Source: Lachnospiraceae bacterium
Lineage (GTDB): Bacteria > Bacillota > Clostridia > Lachnospirales > Lachnospiraceae
DNA length: 64,000 nucleotides
Direction of reading: 5' to 3'
NCBI GenBank assembly: GCA_900168235.1
Contig: FUZG01000002.1
Coordinates: forward strand, 1-64,000
A program made the translations under genes and the position numbers. Under the pieces are notes generated by a model. It was not told where the DNA came from, ran no database searches, and saw nothing but the letters and a program-made list of their open reading frames with translations. Each line of letters opens with the position of its first letter. Position 1 is the stretch's first letter. Positions 1 to 7,050 of this stretch are shown in pieces.

Positions 1-288
1 TCTGATCAGGGGTGGGCTTACCAGATGAAGGCATACACATACAATCTAAGACAGGAAAACATCTTCCAGAGTATGTCACGAAAAGGTAACTGTCATGATA
101 ACTCAGTCATGGAAAACTTCTTTGGCTTATTGAAACAAGAAATCTACTATGGCGTTGTCTACTATAGTTACGAAGAACTGAAGGCTGAAATTGAGCGATA
201 TATAAAATACTACAATGAACGTAGAATCAAAGAGAAACTAGGCTGGAAGAGCCCTGTTCAATACAGGCTCTCCCTTATGGCTGCATAA
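1..288 (+). CDS. IS3-family transposase (OrfB), C-terminal fragment
   Basis: This is the C-terminal end of a DDE integrase-type transposase that continues off the left edge. The open frame runs from base 1 and begins SDQGWAYQM, the usual tract near the second catalytic Asp of IS3/IS150 OrfB proteins. It continues with SRKGNCHDNSVMENFFG and ends with the EIERYIKYYNERRIKEKLGW block. The catalytic Glu is expected in the MENFFG-LLKQE stretch. The protein cuts and joins the element ends during transposition. It stops at 286-288, a few bases before a hairpin and the right inverted repeat. Whether the element is intact cannot be judged from here. Confidence 0.9.
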   Translation, partial: SDQGWAYQMKAYTYNLRQENIFQSMSRKGNCHDNSVMENFFGLLKQEIYYGVVYYSYEELKAEIERYIKYYNERRIKEKLGWKSPVQYRLSLMAA

Positions 289-292
289 AAAT

Positions 293-318
293 AGCGAGGC
301 AGCCGTAGCTGTCTCGCT
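293..318 (+). terminator. Hairpin after the transposase gene
   Basis: AGCGAGGCAGC and GCTGTCTCGCT form an 11-bp stem with one G-T pair around a 4-base loop, five bases after the stop codon. There is no long U tract, so it may act as an insulating hairpin inside the IS end rather than a strong terminator. Confidence 0.55.
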
Positions 319-324
319 AATAAA

Positions 325-343
325 GTCTAACTTTTGGGGGTCA
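325..343. mobile_element. Right terminal inverted repeat of the IS3-family element
   Basis: Read on the minus strand, the element end is TGACCCCCAAAAGTTAGAC, the typical TGA...-type terminal repeat of the IS150 group. The following CCTCA may belong to the repeat or to host DNA. The left end and target duplication lie outside the window. Confidence 0.75.
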
Positions 344-393
344 CCTCAAAAAGAGGAATGTGTCTCAGGGGTTTTGTTATGAACAATTTTTTG

Positions 394-801
394 TTATTTC
401 TTCAAAAGCTCTGCAAGTCCCTTGAGCTCCTCAGCAGAAGGGCTTCCCGGCTTCCAGCCGATCTTCTGGGCGTCATCAGTGTAGCGCGGGATCAGATGCA
501 TGTGGAAATGGAAAACAGTCTGACCTGCAAGCTCACCGTTGTTCTGAACAATGTTAAAGCCCTCGGCATGGAGCTTTTCTGTCATGTGAGCTGCCATCTT
601 CTTTGCGAGAACCATGGCATGAGCGGCGGTTTCTTCCGGAAGCTCATAGAGGTTTGCGTAGTGCTCTTTCGGAAGGATGAGTGCGTGACCGCGGGTAGCC
701 GGACCTGCATCAAGGATCACCTTAAATTCGTCATCCTCATAAATAGCATTTGTAGGGATGATACCGTTTGCGAGTTTGCAGAAAATACAATCGTCTTTCA
801 T
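394..801 (-). CDS. HIT family nucleotide hydrolase (HINT-like)
   Basis: A 135-residue protein with the complete histidine triad HFHMH (His98, His100, His102) followed by LIPRY, and an N-terminal CIFC pair (Cys5, Cys8) typical of zinc-binding HINT proteins. Members hydrolyse purine nucleoside phosphoramidates or related adenylylated substrates in the cytoplasm. The length is normal for the family. An AGAGAGGG ribosome site lies before the ATG. It lies 42 bp downstream of murG on the same strand and is probably co-transcribed; a functional tie to MurG is not evident. The exact substrate cannot be told from sequence. Confidence 0.92.
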   Translation of the reverse strand: MKDDCIFCKLANGIIPTNAIYEDDEFKVILDAGPATRGHALILPKEHYANLYELPEETAAHAMVLAKKMAAHMTEKLHAEGFNIVQNNGELAGQTVFHFHMHLIPRYTDDAQKIGWKPGSPSAEELKGLAELLKK

Positions 802-843
802 TTTAGATACCCTCTCTCTTAAATTTGCACTGGGTGCATGTTT

Positions 844-1920
844 TCAGCGGTGCTCCTCTGCGATGTCATTCAGCAGACCGCAGATGATTTTTACAGCGCC
901 GCTTTCTACAGATTCCTCCATTGTCTGGATATAGTCAAATCTATGCTCGTCCACAAACTGAATTGCCTGAAGGAGTGATTCATCAGTCATGTTTTCTTCC
1001 TGGAGAACATAGGAATAACCTGCTTTTTCAAAAGCTTCTGCGTTCAGTATCTGATCTCCTCTGGATGCGCCGGCCGGCAGCGGGATCAGGATATTTGGTT
1101 TTTTAAGCGCGAGAAGCTCAAAAATAGCGTTGGATCCGGCTCTTGATATCACGAGGTCTGACATTGCAAAGAGATCCGGAAGTTCTTTCTGGATATAATC
1201 ATACTGAACATATCCGTCAGTTGAGTTTAGCGTCGGATCAAGCTTTCCTTTTCCGCAGAGATGTACTACGTTGTATTTCGGAAGGATCTTCGGAAGGATA
1301 CGGCGTACCTGCTCATTTACATGCTGTGCGCCAAGAGAACCGCCGATCACGAGGATAGTAGGGTAGTTTCCACTTCTGATGCCTGTAAATGACTTTGCCT
1401 TTGCGCGGTCGCCCTTAAGGAGACTAGAGCGGATAGGAGATCCCGTGAAAACAGCCTTGTCGGCGGGGAGAAGATCCAGCGTTTTTCTGAATGAACAGCA
1501 GATCTTTTCCGCAGAACTGTAGGACAGCTTATTTGCGAGACCCGGAGTCATATCAGACTCATGTATCACAACCGGGATCTTAAGCATGGCAGCAGCCTTT
1601 ACCACCGGAACAGATACAAATCCTCCTTTGGAAAAAACAATGTCCGGTTTTTCATCTTTAAGGATGCGGTAAGCTTCTGCAAAGCCCTTGATAACACGGA
1701 AGGGATCGGTAAAGTTTTTGAGGTCGAAATATCTGCGGAGTTTACCTGTAGAGATGCCGTAGTAACGTATCTTTGCAGACTCAACGAGCTTTTTTTCGAT
1801 ACCCTCGTAGGAACCGATATATGCAATATCAAAATCATGCTCTTTTAATACAGGAACGAGAGCAAGATTCGGAACGCAGTGACCGGCCGTTCCGCCGCCG
1901 GTTAAGATAATCTTTTTCAT
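844..1920 (-). CDS. murG: MurG, lipid II-forming N-acetylglucosaminyltransferase
   Basis: A 358-residue GT28-type glycosyltransferase that adds GlcNAc from UDP-GlcNAc to lipid I, giving lipid II at the inner face of the membrane. The N-terminal loop LTGGGTAGH is the diagnostic lipid-substrate loop. SKGGFVSVPV, GGSLGAQHVNE and the donor-site block SRAGSNAIFELLALKKP follow in the usual order. I chose the ATG at 1918-1920, which puts the GGGTAGH loop near residue 8 as in the family; the frame is open 14 codons further upstream but that extension looks non-native. It stands outside a division/cell-wall cluster, which is common in Lachnospiraceae. A TATAAT lies only about 9 bases before this ATG on the minus strand, with no good -35. 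Confidence 0.95.
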   Translation of the reverse strand: MKKIILTGGGTAGHCVPNLALVPVLKEHDFDIAYIGSYEGIEKKLVESAKIRYYGISTGKLRRYFDLKNFTDPFRVIKGFAEAYRILKDEKPDIVFSKGGFVSVPVVKAAAMLKIPVVIHESDMTPGLANKLSYSSAEKICCSFRKTLDLLPADKAVFTGSPIRSSLLKGDRAKAKSFTGIRSGNYPTILVIGGSLGAQHVNEQVRRILPKILPKYNVVHLCGKGKLDPTLNSTDGYVQYDYIQKELPDLFAMSDLVISRAGSNAIFELLALKKPNILIPLPAGASRGDQILNAEAFEKAGYSYVLQEENMTDESLLQAIQFVDEHRFDYIQTMEESVESGAVKIICGLLNDIAEEHR

Positions 1921-1956
1921 AAAATAAATTATAGCACTAAAAGGGTATCCTGCGAT

Positions 1957-1986
1957 TTGCAATTAAAAAATCGCATATGATAAAAT
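1957..1986 (+). promoter_or_regulatory. Promoter of the MTA/SAH deaminase gene
   Basis: TTGCAA, an 18-base spacer and TAAAAT match a sigma-A promoter and would start a leader of about 60 bases. That leader holds two overlapping, mutually exclusive stems: CCACG/CGTGG (2012-2027) and GGACC/GGTCC (2016-2030). Confidence 0.55.
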
Positions 1987-2052
1987 TACCCTGTTGTAAA
2001 GCACAGCTAACCCACGGACCCACGTGGTCCAGCCTCAGAAAAAGGAGTAAAC

Positions 2053-3351
2053 ATGGGAATTAAGATAAAAGACGCGCAGGTGATACTGCCGGAAAACGGA
2101 ACTGATGTCATCGGAACTCATTCCATCTACATCGAAGGAGAGGATATTGTCGGTATCGACAAAGCACCCGAGGGATTTAAGGAAGACACTGTGATCGACG
2201 GAAAAGACCGTCTCGTGATCCCGGGTCTCATCAATGCACATACCCACACTTACATGTCCATGATGAGAAACTGTGCTGACGATCTGTCATTCACAGACTG
2301 GCTTTTTAACACCATCAGCCCTATCGAAGACAAGCTCACCCCGGAGGATGCTTACTGGGGTTCAATGCTCGGTCAGCTTGAGATGATCCAGTCGGGAACA
2401 ACTACATTCAATGATCAGCAGATGCATATTCACCAGACGACTCAGGCAGTCATCGACAGCGGTATGAGAGCAGTTATCGGAAGAGGACTTGTTGGCGGTG
2501 AATACGACAAAAACGATTTCCGCTTAAAAGAAGCATTTGAAGAAATGAAGGACGGCGAAAAGTGCAACCGTCTGTCATTCTTCCTCAATCCGCATGCACC
2601 TTACTCATGCGGACCGGACTATCTCCGTATGGTCGCAGATGTTGCGAAGGAAAATAACTTCGGTATTCACATTCACCTGGCAGAAGGTCAGACAGAGAGC
2701 GACAACATGCTGAAGGACCATAACTGTACACCTACAGAGTACGTCCGCGACGCAGGTGTTTTTGATGTTCCGACTATCGCAGCCCACGGAATCCGTTTAA
2801 GTGACAGCGATATGCAGATCCTGAAGGAGCATAATGTCAGCATCGTAACCAATCCGGCATCAAACGCAAAGCTCGGTAACGGTGTAGCTCCTGTTCCTAA
2901 GATGTTTGAAGCAGGTCTTAATGTATGTCTCGGAACTGACGGAGCAGCATCAAATAACGGTCAGAACATGTTCCGTGAGATGGCGATCGAAGCCCTGATC
3001 CACAAGGCGGTGAATAATACTCCCCAGTGCGTAGGCGCAAAGGAAGTATTCCGCATGGCGACCATCAACGGTGCAAAGGCGCTGCAGCTTGGCGACAAGA
3101 CAGGTTCTATCGAAGTCGGAAAGAAAGCGGATCTCGCTATCCTGAGACTTGATGTACCTTCAATGCTCCCGAATAACAATCTGATCGCTGCTCTCACATA
3201 CTCTGCAAACGGTTCTGAGGTTGATACAGTTATCATTAACGGACAGATCGTAATGGAAAAGAGAGAGGTTAAGACCATCGATTCAGAGAGGGTATATTTC
3301 GAGATCAGAAAGATGTGTGACCGCCTCGGATTAAGTGGAAAAAACTATTAA
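2053..3351 (+). CDS. mtaD: 5-methylthioadenosine/S-adenosylhomocysteine deaminase
   Basis: A 432-residue amidohydrolase of the TrzN/MtaD group. Metal-site motifs are all present: HTHTYM after LINA, HIHLAEGQTE, AAHGIRL and GTDGAASNN. The N- and C-terminal beta-sandwich parts (VIPGLINAH; GKKADLAIL) are typical. The family converts MTA, SAH or related adenosines to the inosine forms. An AAAGGAG ribosome site precedes the ATG. The next metabolic gene downstream is adenosylhomocysteinase, so a SAM-salvage role is likely, possibly by deaminating SAH to S-inosylhomocysteine. Other 6-aminopurine or guanine-like substrates cannot be excluded. Confidence 0.88.
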   Translation: MGIKIKDAQVILPENGTDVIGTHSIYIEGEDIVGIDKAPEGFKEDTVIDGKDRLVIPGLINAHTHTYMSMMRNCADDLSFTDWLFNTISPIEDKLTPEDAYWGSMLGQLEMIQSGTTTFNDQQMHIHQTTQAVIDSGMRAVIGRGLVGGEYDKNDFRLKEAFEEMKDGEKCNRLSFFLNPHAPYSCGPDYLRMVADVAKENNFGIHIHLAEGQTESDNMLKDHNCTPTEYVRDAGVFDVPTIAAHGIRLSDSDMQILKEHNVSIVTNPASNAKLGNGVAPVPKMFEAGLNVCLGTDGAASNNGQNMFREMAIEALIHKAVNNTPQCVGAKEVFRMATINGAKALQLGDKTGSIEVGKKADLAILRLDVPSMLPNNNLIAALTYSANGSEVDTVIINGQIVMEKREVKTIDSERVYFEIRKMCDRLGLSGKNY

Positions 3352-3429
3352 TTTTGTTTAAAAAAACACACATATAATATGAAGAAATCCTTAATTTCTG
3401 TATTGTTTTAAGAGCATTGATAACATTTA

Positions 3430-3458
3430 TTGATTTAAAAAAATCACGGTGCTATTAT
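3430..3458 (+). promoter_or_regulatory. Promoter of the secreted repeat protein
   Basis: TTGATT, a 17-base spacer and TATTAT precede the gene by about 50 bases. A second TATAAT at 3476-3481 lacks a good -35. The strong AGGAGGG ribosome site at 3491-3497 points to high expression. Confidence 0.55.
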
Positions 3459-3505
3459 GACCACGTAGTGAGTATTATAATTTCCTAATTAGGAGGGTGT
3501 TATCA

Positions 3506-4180
3506 ATGAAGAAAAAGATCGTAGCATTATTTGTATGCCTTACAGTTGCAGTTATGTCTGTAGTACCGGCTTCAGCAGCTAACTATGTTGAGGTTGCAGC
3601 AGCAGCTAATGCAGCTCAGGCAGAGCGTACAGCTTCTTATCTGGCATACCAGACAGCTCTTGATCAGTTCAGAGCAGCTCAGGTTGCACAGGGAGTAGCA
3701 AACACAGCAGCAGGCCAGGCCGCTTATGTAGCATACCAGGCAGCTCTCGAGCAGTTCAGAGCAGCTCAGGTTGCTAAGGGCGTAGCAGAGACAGCAGCAG
3801 GTCAGGCAGCTTTCGCAGCTTACCAGCAGCGTCTTGCAGAGTTCTATGCTTCTCAGCTCGCAGCAGGCGTAGCTCAGACAGCAGCAGGCCAGGCAGCTTT
3901 CGAGGCTTATCAGAAGAGCCTTGCAGAGTTCTATGCTTCCCAGCTCGCAGCAGGCGTAGCTCAGACAGCAGCAGGTCAGGCAGCATTTGCTGAGTATCAG
4001 ACAAGACTGGCAGCTTTCTATGCTGATCAGCTTGCTAAGGGAGTAGCTCAGACACTTGCAGGTCAGGCAGCATTCGCTGAGTACCAGACAAGACTGGCAG
4101 CTTTCTATGCACAGAATCTTGCAGCTCAGGCTGACTGGAACGCTAGAAGAGCAGCAGCTCTTGCAATCATCAACAAATAA
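3506..4180 (+). CDS. Secreted alanine-rich protein with 29-residue repeats
   Basis: A 224-residue protein I cannot place in a named family. The ATG at 3506 sits eight bases after AGGAGGG; a GTG at 3497 overlaps that site and was rejected. Residues 1-24 form a signal peptide ending ASA. The mature part is five full copies and one partial copy of a 29-residue unit of the form GVAQTAAGQAAFxAYQxxLA followed by xFYAxQLAA. The unit is rich in Ala and Gln with regularly placed Tyr/Phe and has no Cys, suggesting an extended helical rod. The C-terminus is ADWNARRAAALAIINK. There is no LPXTG motif or membrane anchor, so it is probably released or held non-covalently. Codons are biased (GCA/GCT, CAG), suggesting high expression. 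A perfect terminator follows. Confidence 0.8.
   Translation: MKKKIVALFVCLTVAVMSVVPASAANYVEVAAAANAAQAERTASYLAYQTALDQFRAAQVAQGVANTAAGQAAYVAYQAALEQFRAAQVAKGVAETAAGQAAFAAYQQRLAEFYASQLAAGVAQTAAGQAAFEAYQKSLAEFYASQLAAGVAQTAAGQAAFAEYQTRLAAFYADQLAKGVAQTLAGQAAFAEYQTRLAAFYAQNLAAQADWNARRAAALAIINK
3692..4126 (+). repeat. Five tandem 87-bp coding repeats
   Basis: In-frame units start at 3692, 3779, 3866, 3953 and 4040, each encoding 29 residues beginning GVA. Units 3 and 4, and 5 and 6 of the protein, are nearly identical at DNA level, which suggests recent duplication. Copy number may vary between strains. Confidence 0.85.
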
Positions 4181-4209
4181 TTAAAAGCATAAAAAATAAT
4201 ACTTACGCG

Positions 4210-4239
4210 GGGCGGGTCGAAAGACCCGCCCTTTTAATT
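4210..4239 (+). terminator. Terminator of the repeat-protein gene
   Basis: GGGCGGGTC, a GAAA tetraloop, GACCCGCCC and then TTTTAATTTT: a 9-bp GC stem with a U-rich tail. Confidence 0.95.
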
Positions 4240-4245
4240 TTCGGA

Positions 4246-4364
4246 GCACTTAGCGAGGTATTTTCGAGCTTAGTGCGTGTTATGCAAGTTCGCTTGGCGA
4301 GGTTTTGTCGAGCCTAGCGTAACTTGTTTTCGGAGCACTTAGCGAGGTATTTTCGAGCTTAGTG
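4246..4364. repeat. Three copies of a palindromic repeat with covarying stems
   Basis: Copies lie at 4246-4276, 4285-4326 and 4336-4364. Copies 1 and 3 share CACTTAGCGAG, a 7-base loop and CGAGCTTAGTG. The middle copy reads CGCTTGGCGAG, loop, CGAGCCTAGCG, with longer CAAGTT/AACTTG outer arms. Between copies, A-T pairs become G-C pairs on both arms at two positions, while a T-T mismatch and a GA/AG tandem in the upper stem stay fixed. This pattern suggests selection on a folded RNA or single-stranded DNA. The repeat lies between the terminator and the ahcY promoter. Confidence 0.8.
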
Positions 4365-4376
4365 AAATTTGTTTAC

Positions 4377-4404
4377 TTGAGATAATATATATTTATGGTA
4401 ATAT
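4377..4404 (+). promoter_or_regulatory. Probable ahcY promoter
   Basis: TTGAGA, a 16-base spacer and TAATAT lie about 65 bases before the gene. The leader ends with a small ATAAAC/GTTTAT hairpin (4441-4456) directly before the GAGGAGG ribosome site. Confidence 0.45.
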
Positions 4405-4470
4405 ATTGACCGAAGTTATTAACCAGCCCAAATACCAAATATAAACTTGTGTTTATAGAGGAGGAATTAA

Positions 4471-5718
4471 ATGGCCAGCGAAATTAAAGATATCAACCTC
4501 TGGGAGTCCGGAGCACGTAAAATCGATTGGGTTAGAAGAAACTGCCCGCTTCTTTCCATGCTTCATGATGAGTTTTCAAAGACAAAGCCTTTTGCAGGAA
4601 AGAAGGTTGCTCTTTCAGTACACCTTGAAGCTAAGACAGCATATCTTTGCCTGACACTGGCAGCCGGTGGTGCGGAGATGTACGTAACAGGCTCTAATCC
4701 GCTTTCTACTCAGGACGATGTAGCAGCTGCTCTTGCTCACGAAGGTCTTGAGGTACACGCATGGTATGGAACAACTCCTGAGGAGTATGAGAAGCACATC
4801 CGTGCAGTCCTTTCCGTAGGCCCTGACATCATCATCGATGACGGCGGAGATCTGGTACACATGATGCACACAGAGTTCCGTGATCTCGCTGCAAAGGTTA
4901 TCGGCGGATGTGAGGAGACAACAACAGGTATCCTTCGTCTTGAGGCTATGGATCGTGCAAACGAACTCCTCTTCCCGATGGTTCGCGTAAACAACGCACA
5001 GATGAAGCACTTCTTTGATAACCGTTACGGTACAGGCCAGTCTGTATGGGACGGTATCAACCGTACAACAAATCTGATCGTAGCAGGCAAGATCGTAGTA
5101 GTTGCAGGTTACGGCTGGTGCGGTAAGGGTACTGCTATGCGAGCAAAGGGTCTTGGCGCACGCGTTATCGTTACAGAGATCAATCCGGTAAAGGCTATCG
5201 AGGCTGTTATGGATGGATTTGATGTAATGCCTATGAAGGAAGCTGCAAAGCTCGGTGATTTCTTTGTAACAGTTACAGGCTGCGACAAGGTTATCGATGC
5301 TGAGGACTTCGCTGTAATGAAGGATGGCGCTATCCTTACAAACGCAGGTCATTTTGACTGCGAGATCGATATGGCAGGTCTTCGTGAGATCGCAGTTGAG
5401 AAGGCTGAGATGAGAAATAACATTATGGGATACAAGCTGCCTACAGGTCAGTGGATCTATGTACTTGGAGAAGGCCGTCTTGTAAACCTTGCATGCGGTG
5501 ACGGACATCCGGCTGAGATCATGGATATGTCATTCGCTATCCAGGCACTTTCCGCAAAGTATCTTGTAGAGCATGCATCAGAGCTTAAAGAGAAGCTTAT
5601 CGACGTTCCGGAAGAAGTTGATATCGATGTAGCAAAGAAGAAGCTGGCATTTATGGGCAAGGAGATCGATGTGCTCACACCTGAGCAGGAGAAGTATCTC
5701 AACAGTGCAAATGTATAA
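4471..5718 (+). CDS. ahcY: Adenosylhomocysteinase (S-adenosylhomocysteine hydrolase type)
   Basis: A 415-residue NAD-dependent enzyme that splits S-adenosylhomocysteine, or possibly S-inosylhomocysteine, to homocysteine and the nucleoside. The NAD-binding loop GYGWCGKG is at 213-220. The catalytic Lys179, Asp183 and Asn184 lie in QMKHFFDN, and an Asp/Glu pair in DDGGD and CEETTTG. It is the shorter archaeal/Thermotoga-like type: the usual C-terminal KPxxYRY tail is absent (the protein ends LNSANV), and the first substrate motif is HLEAKT (His51) instead of the common HMTxQT. Most Firmicutes use Pfs/LuxS instead. The nearby deaminase gene makes an inosyl-homocysteine route plausible. A GAGGAGG ribosome site fixes the start. 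Confidence 0.93.
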   Translation: MASEIKDINLWESGARKIDWVRRNCPLLSMLHDEFSKTKPFAGKKVALSVHLEAKTAYLCLTLAAGGAEMYVTGSNPLSTQDDVAAALAHEGLEVHAWYGTTPEEYEKHIRAVLSVGPDIIIDDGGDLVHMMHTEFRDLAAKVIGGCEETTTGILRLEAMDRANELLFPMVRVNNAQMKHFFDNRYGTGQSVWDGINRTTNLIVAGKIVVVAGYGWCGKGTAMRAKGLGARVIVTEINPVKAIEAVMDGFDVMPMKEAAKLGDFFVTVTGCDKVIDAEDFAVMKDGAILTNAGHFDCEIDMAGLREIAVEKAEMRNNIMGYKLPTGQWIYVLGEGRLVNLACGDGHPAEIMDMSFAIQALSAKYLVEHASELKEKLIDVPEEVDIDVAKKKLAFMGKEIDVLTPEQEKYLNSANV

Positions 5719-5783
5719 AAAGCCTGTAAATACACAATTTTATGTACATTTCGGAAGTATCGAAATAAAAACATAGCATTATA

Positions 5784-5817
5784 AACCGCCGATGGACACA
5801 GTCTGTCGGCGGTTTTT
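5784..5817 (+). terminator. ahcY terminator
   Basis: AACCGCCGA and TCGGCGGTT form a perfect 9-bp stem with a 13-base loop, followed by TTTTTG. Confidence 0.93.
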
Positions 5818-5849
5818 GTGTTTGCAGAAGCTAAATTGCGAAATAGGGG

Positions 5850-5878
5850 TTGAAAAATTTAAGATGTGCGAGTATATT
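5850..5878 (+). promoter_or_regulatory. perR promoter
   Basis: TTGAAA, a 17-base spacer and TATATT. The start of transcription would fall on the palindrome at 5884-5898. Confidence 0.7.
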
Positions 5879-5883
5879 AATAA

Positions 5884-5898
5884 CAGTAATCATTACTG
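5884..5898. promoter_or_regulatory. Probable PerR/Fur operator
   Basis: CAGTAATCATTACTG is a perfect 7-1-7 palindrome with the AT-rich TAAT core of PerR/Fur boxes. It lies just downstream of the -10 box, so binding would block transcription and give autorepression. Confidence 0.75.
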
Positions 5899-5919
5899 AT
5901 TTGTATTGCGGAGGTAAAC

Positions 5920-6336
5920 ATGGCTGGGACAACAATGAAACGCAGCCGTCAGAGAGAGGCAATCCTCCAGTTTCTCAAAGATAGAAAAGATCATCCGACT
6001 GCGGATACGATCTATGCAAATGTAAGAGAAGAATTTCCTAATATTTCATTGGGTACCGTATATCGAAATCTGACCCTGCTTTCAGAAACGGGGCAGATTC
6101 AAAAGCTCAGCATGGGTGCTACGGCACAGGACAGATATGATTACAATACGGCTCCCCACTATCACTTTATCTGTACAGAATGTGGTGCGGTATTGGATAT
6201 GGAGATGGAAAATCTGGAAACGATCGACCGGTTTGCTGAGAAGCATTTTGATGGAAGGATAGAAGGGCATGTAGCTTACTTTTACGGTACATGCGCAGAA
6301 TGTCTCTCAAAAATGGCGTCAGTCAGAGAAGGCTGA
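5920..6336 (+). CDS. perR: Fur-family peroxide regulator, PerR type
   Basis: A 138-residue metalloregulator. The N-terminal winged helix contains HPTADTIYANVREEFPNISL and GTVYRNLTLL. The C-terminal dimer domain has HYHFICTECG (His80, His82, Cys85, Cys88) and CAEC (Cys125, Cys128), giving the structural Zn(Cys)4 site. In PerR, iron-catalysed oxidation of regulatory histidines releases the DNA. The gene sits directly upstream of reverse rubrerythrin, a classic peroxide-defence target in clostridia, and behind a palindromic operator. This context favours PerR over Fur or Zur. A GCGGAGG ribosome site fixes the ATG. Confidence 0.88.
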   Translation: MAGTTMKRSRQREAILQFLKDRKDHPTADTIYANVREEFPNISLGTVYRNLTLLSETGQIQKLSMGATAQDRYDYNTAPHYHFICTECGAVLDMEMENLETIDRFAEKHFDGRIEGHVAYFYGTCAECLSKMASVREG

Positions 6337-6454
6337 AAAAGGCTGATAGTCCCGTGGCCGGGACTTGTGGCAGGTTCTGAAAGAACCGGCAGATAGGAAC
6401 AATAAACGGTCTTAACAGGCCAAGGTAAGAGGAAAGCTTGAAAGGAGAAGTTAT

Positions 6455-6997
6455 ATGAAGTTTGTATGTCAGGTTTGCGGTTATGTTCATGAAGGTGATG
6501 CAGCTCCGGAGAAGTGTCCGGTTTGTAACGCTCCGGCTTCCAAGTTTACAGTTCAGGGCGAAGATATGGTATGGGCTGCTGAGCACGTTGTTGGTGTTGC
6601 ACAGGGCGTTCCGGATGATATCATTGAGGATCTTCGTTCAAACTTCACAGGCGAGTGCTCTGAGGTTGGTATGTATCTCGCAATGAGCAGAGTTGCCATG
6701 AGAGAGGGATATCCGGAAATCGGAATGTATTACCGTCAGGCTGCTTTTGAAGAAGCAGATCATGCAGCAAGATTTGCTGAGCTTTTAGGTGAAGTTGTTA
6801 CAGATTCCACAAAGAAGAATCTGGAGCTCAGAGTTGATGCTGAGAACGGTGCAACCGCAGGCAAGACTGATCTGGCAAAGAGAGCAAAGGCTCTGAACCT
6901 TGATGCTATCCATGACACAGTTCATGAGATGGCTCGTGACGAGGCTCGCCACGGCAAGGCATTCAAGGGACTCCTTGACAGATATTTCGGTAAGTAA
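6455..6997 (+). CDS. Reverse rubrerythrin (peroxide/oxygen detoxification)
   Basis: A 180-residue protein with the rubredoxin centre at the N-terminus (Cys5, Cys8, Cys21, Cys24 in CQVCGY and KCPVCN) and a ferritin-like di-iron domain after residue 45 with ExxH motifs in [10 protein letters not shown] and [10 protein letters not shown]. This reversed order defines clostridial reverse rubrerythrins, which reduce hydrogen peroxide and oxygen with electrons from NAD(P)H via rubredoxin partners. It follows perR by 118 bp. The spacer can fold into two hairpins (AGTCCCG/CGGGACT at 6348-6365 and GGTTC/GAACC at 6373-6387) before an AAAGGAG ribosome site. Co-transcription from the perR promoter is likely. 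Confidence 0.93.
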   Translation: MKFVCQVCGYVHEGDAAPEKCPVCNAPASKFTVQGEDMVWAAEHVVGVAQGVPDDIIEDLRSNFTGECSEVGMYLAMSRVAMREGYPEIGMYYRQAAFEEADHAARFAELLGEVVTDSTKKNLELRVDAENGATAGKTDLAKRAKALNLDAIHDTVHEMARDEARHGKAFKGLLDRYFGK

Positions 6998-7050
6998 ACC
7001 CAAGAGTTTTCTAAACTCAATTTGCTTTTAGGGGTTAATTAAAGCATAAC

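Noticed and set aside
334-822. Plus-strand open frame opposite the HIT gene
   Set aside because: Antisense shadow of a conserved gene whose histidine triad and zinc pair are on the minus strand.
1921-1962. Upstream extension of murG by 14 codons
   Set aside because: The conserved N-terminus starts at the ATG ending at 1920, and the extension overlaps the promoter region.
3692-4126. CRISPR-like array
   Set aside because: The 87-bp repeats are contiguous, in frame and protein-coding, with no spacers.
4615-5508. Long minus-strand open frame opposite ahcY
   Set aside because: It lies entirely within a well-conserved plus-strand gene, is Cys/Leu-rich in an unnatural way and has no ribosome site; it is a codon-bias shadow.
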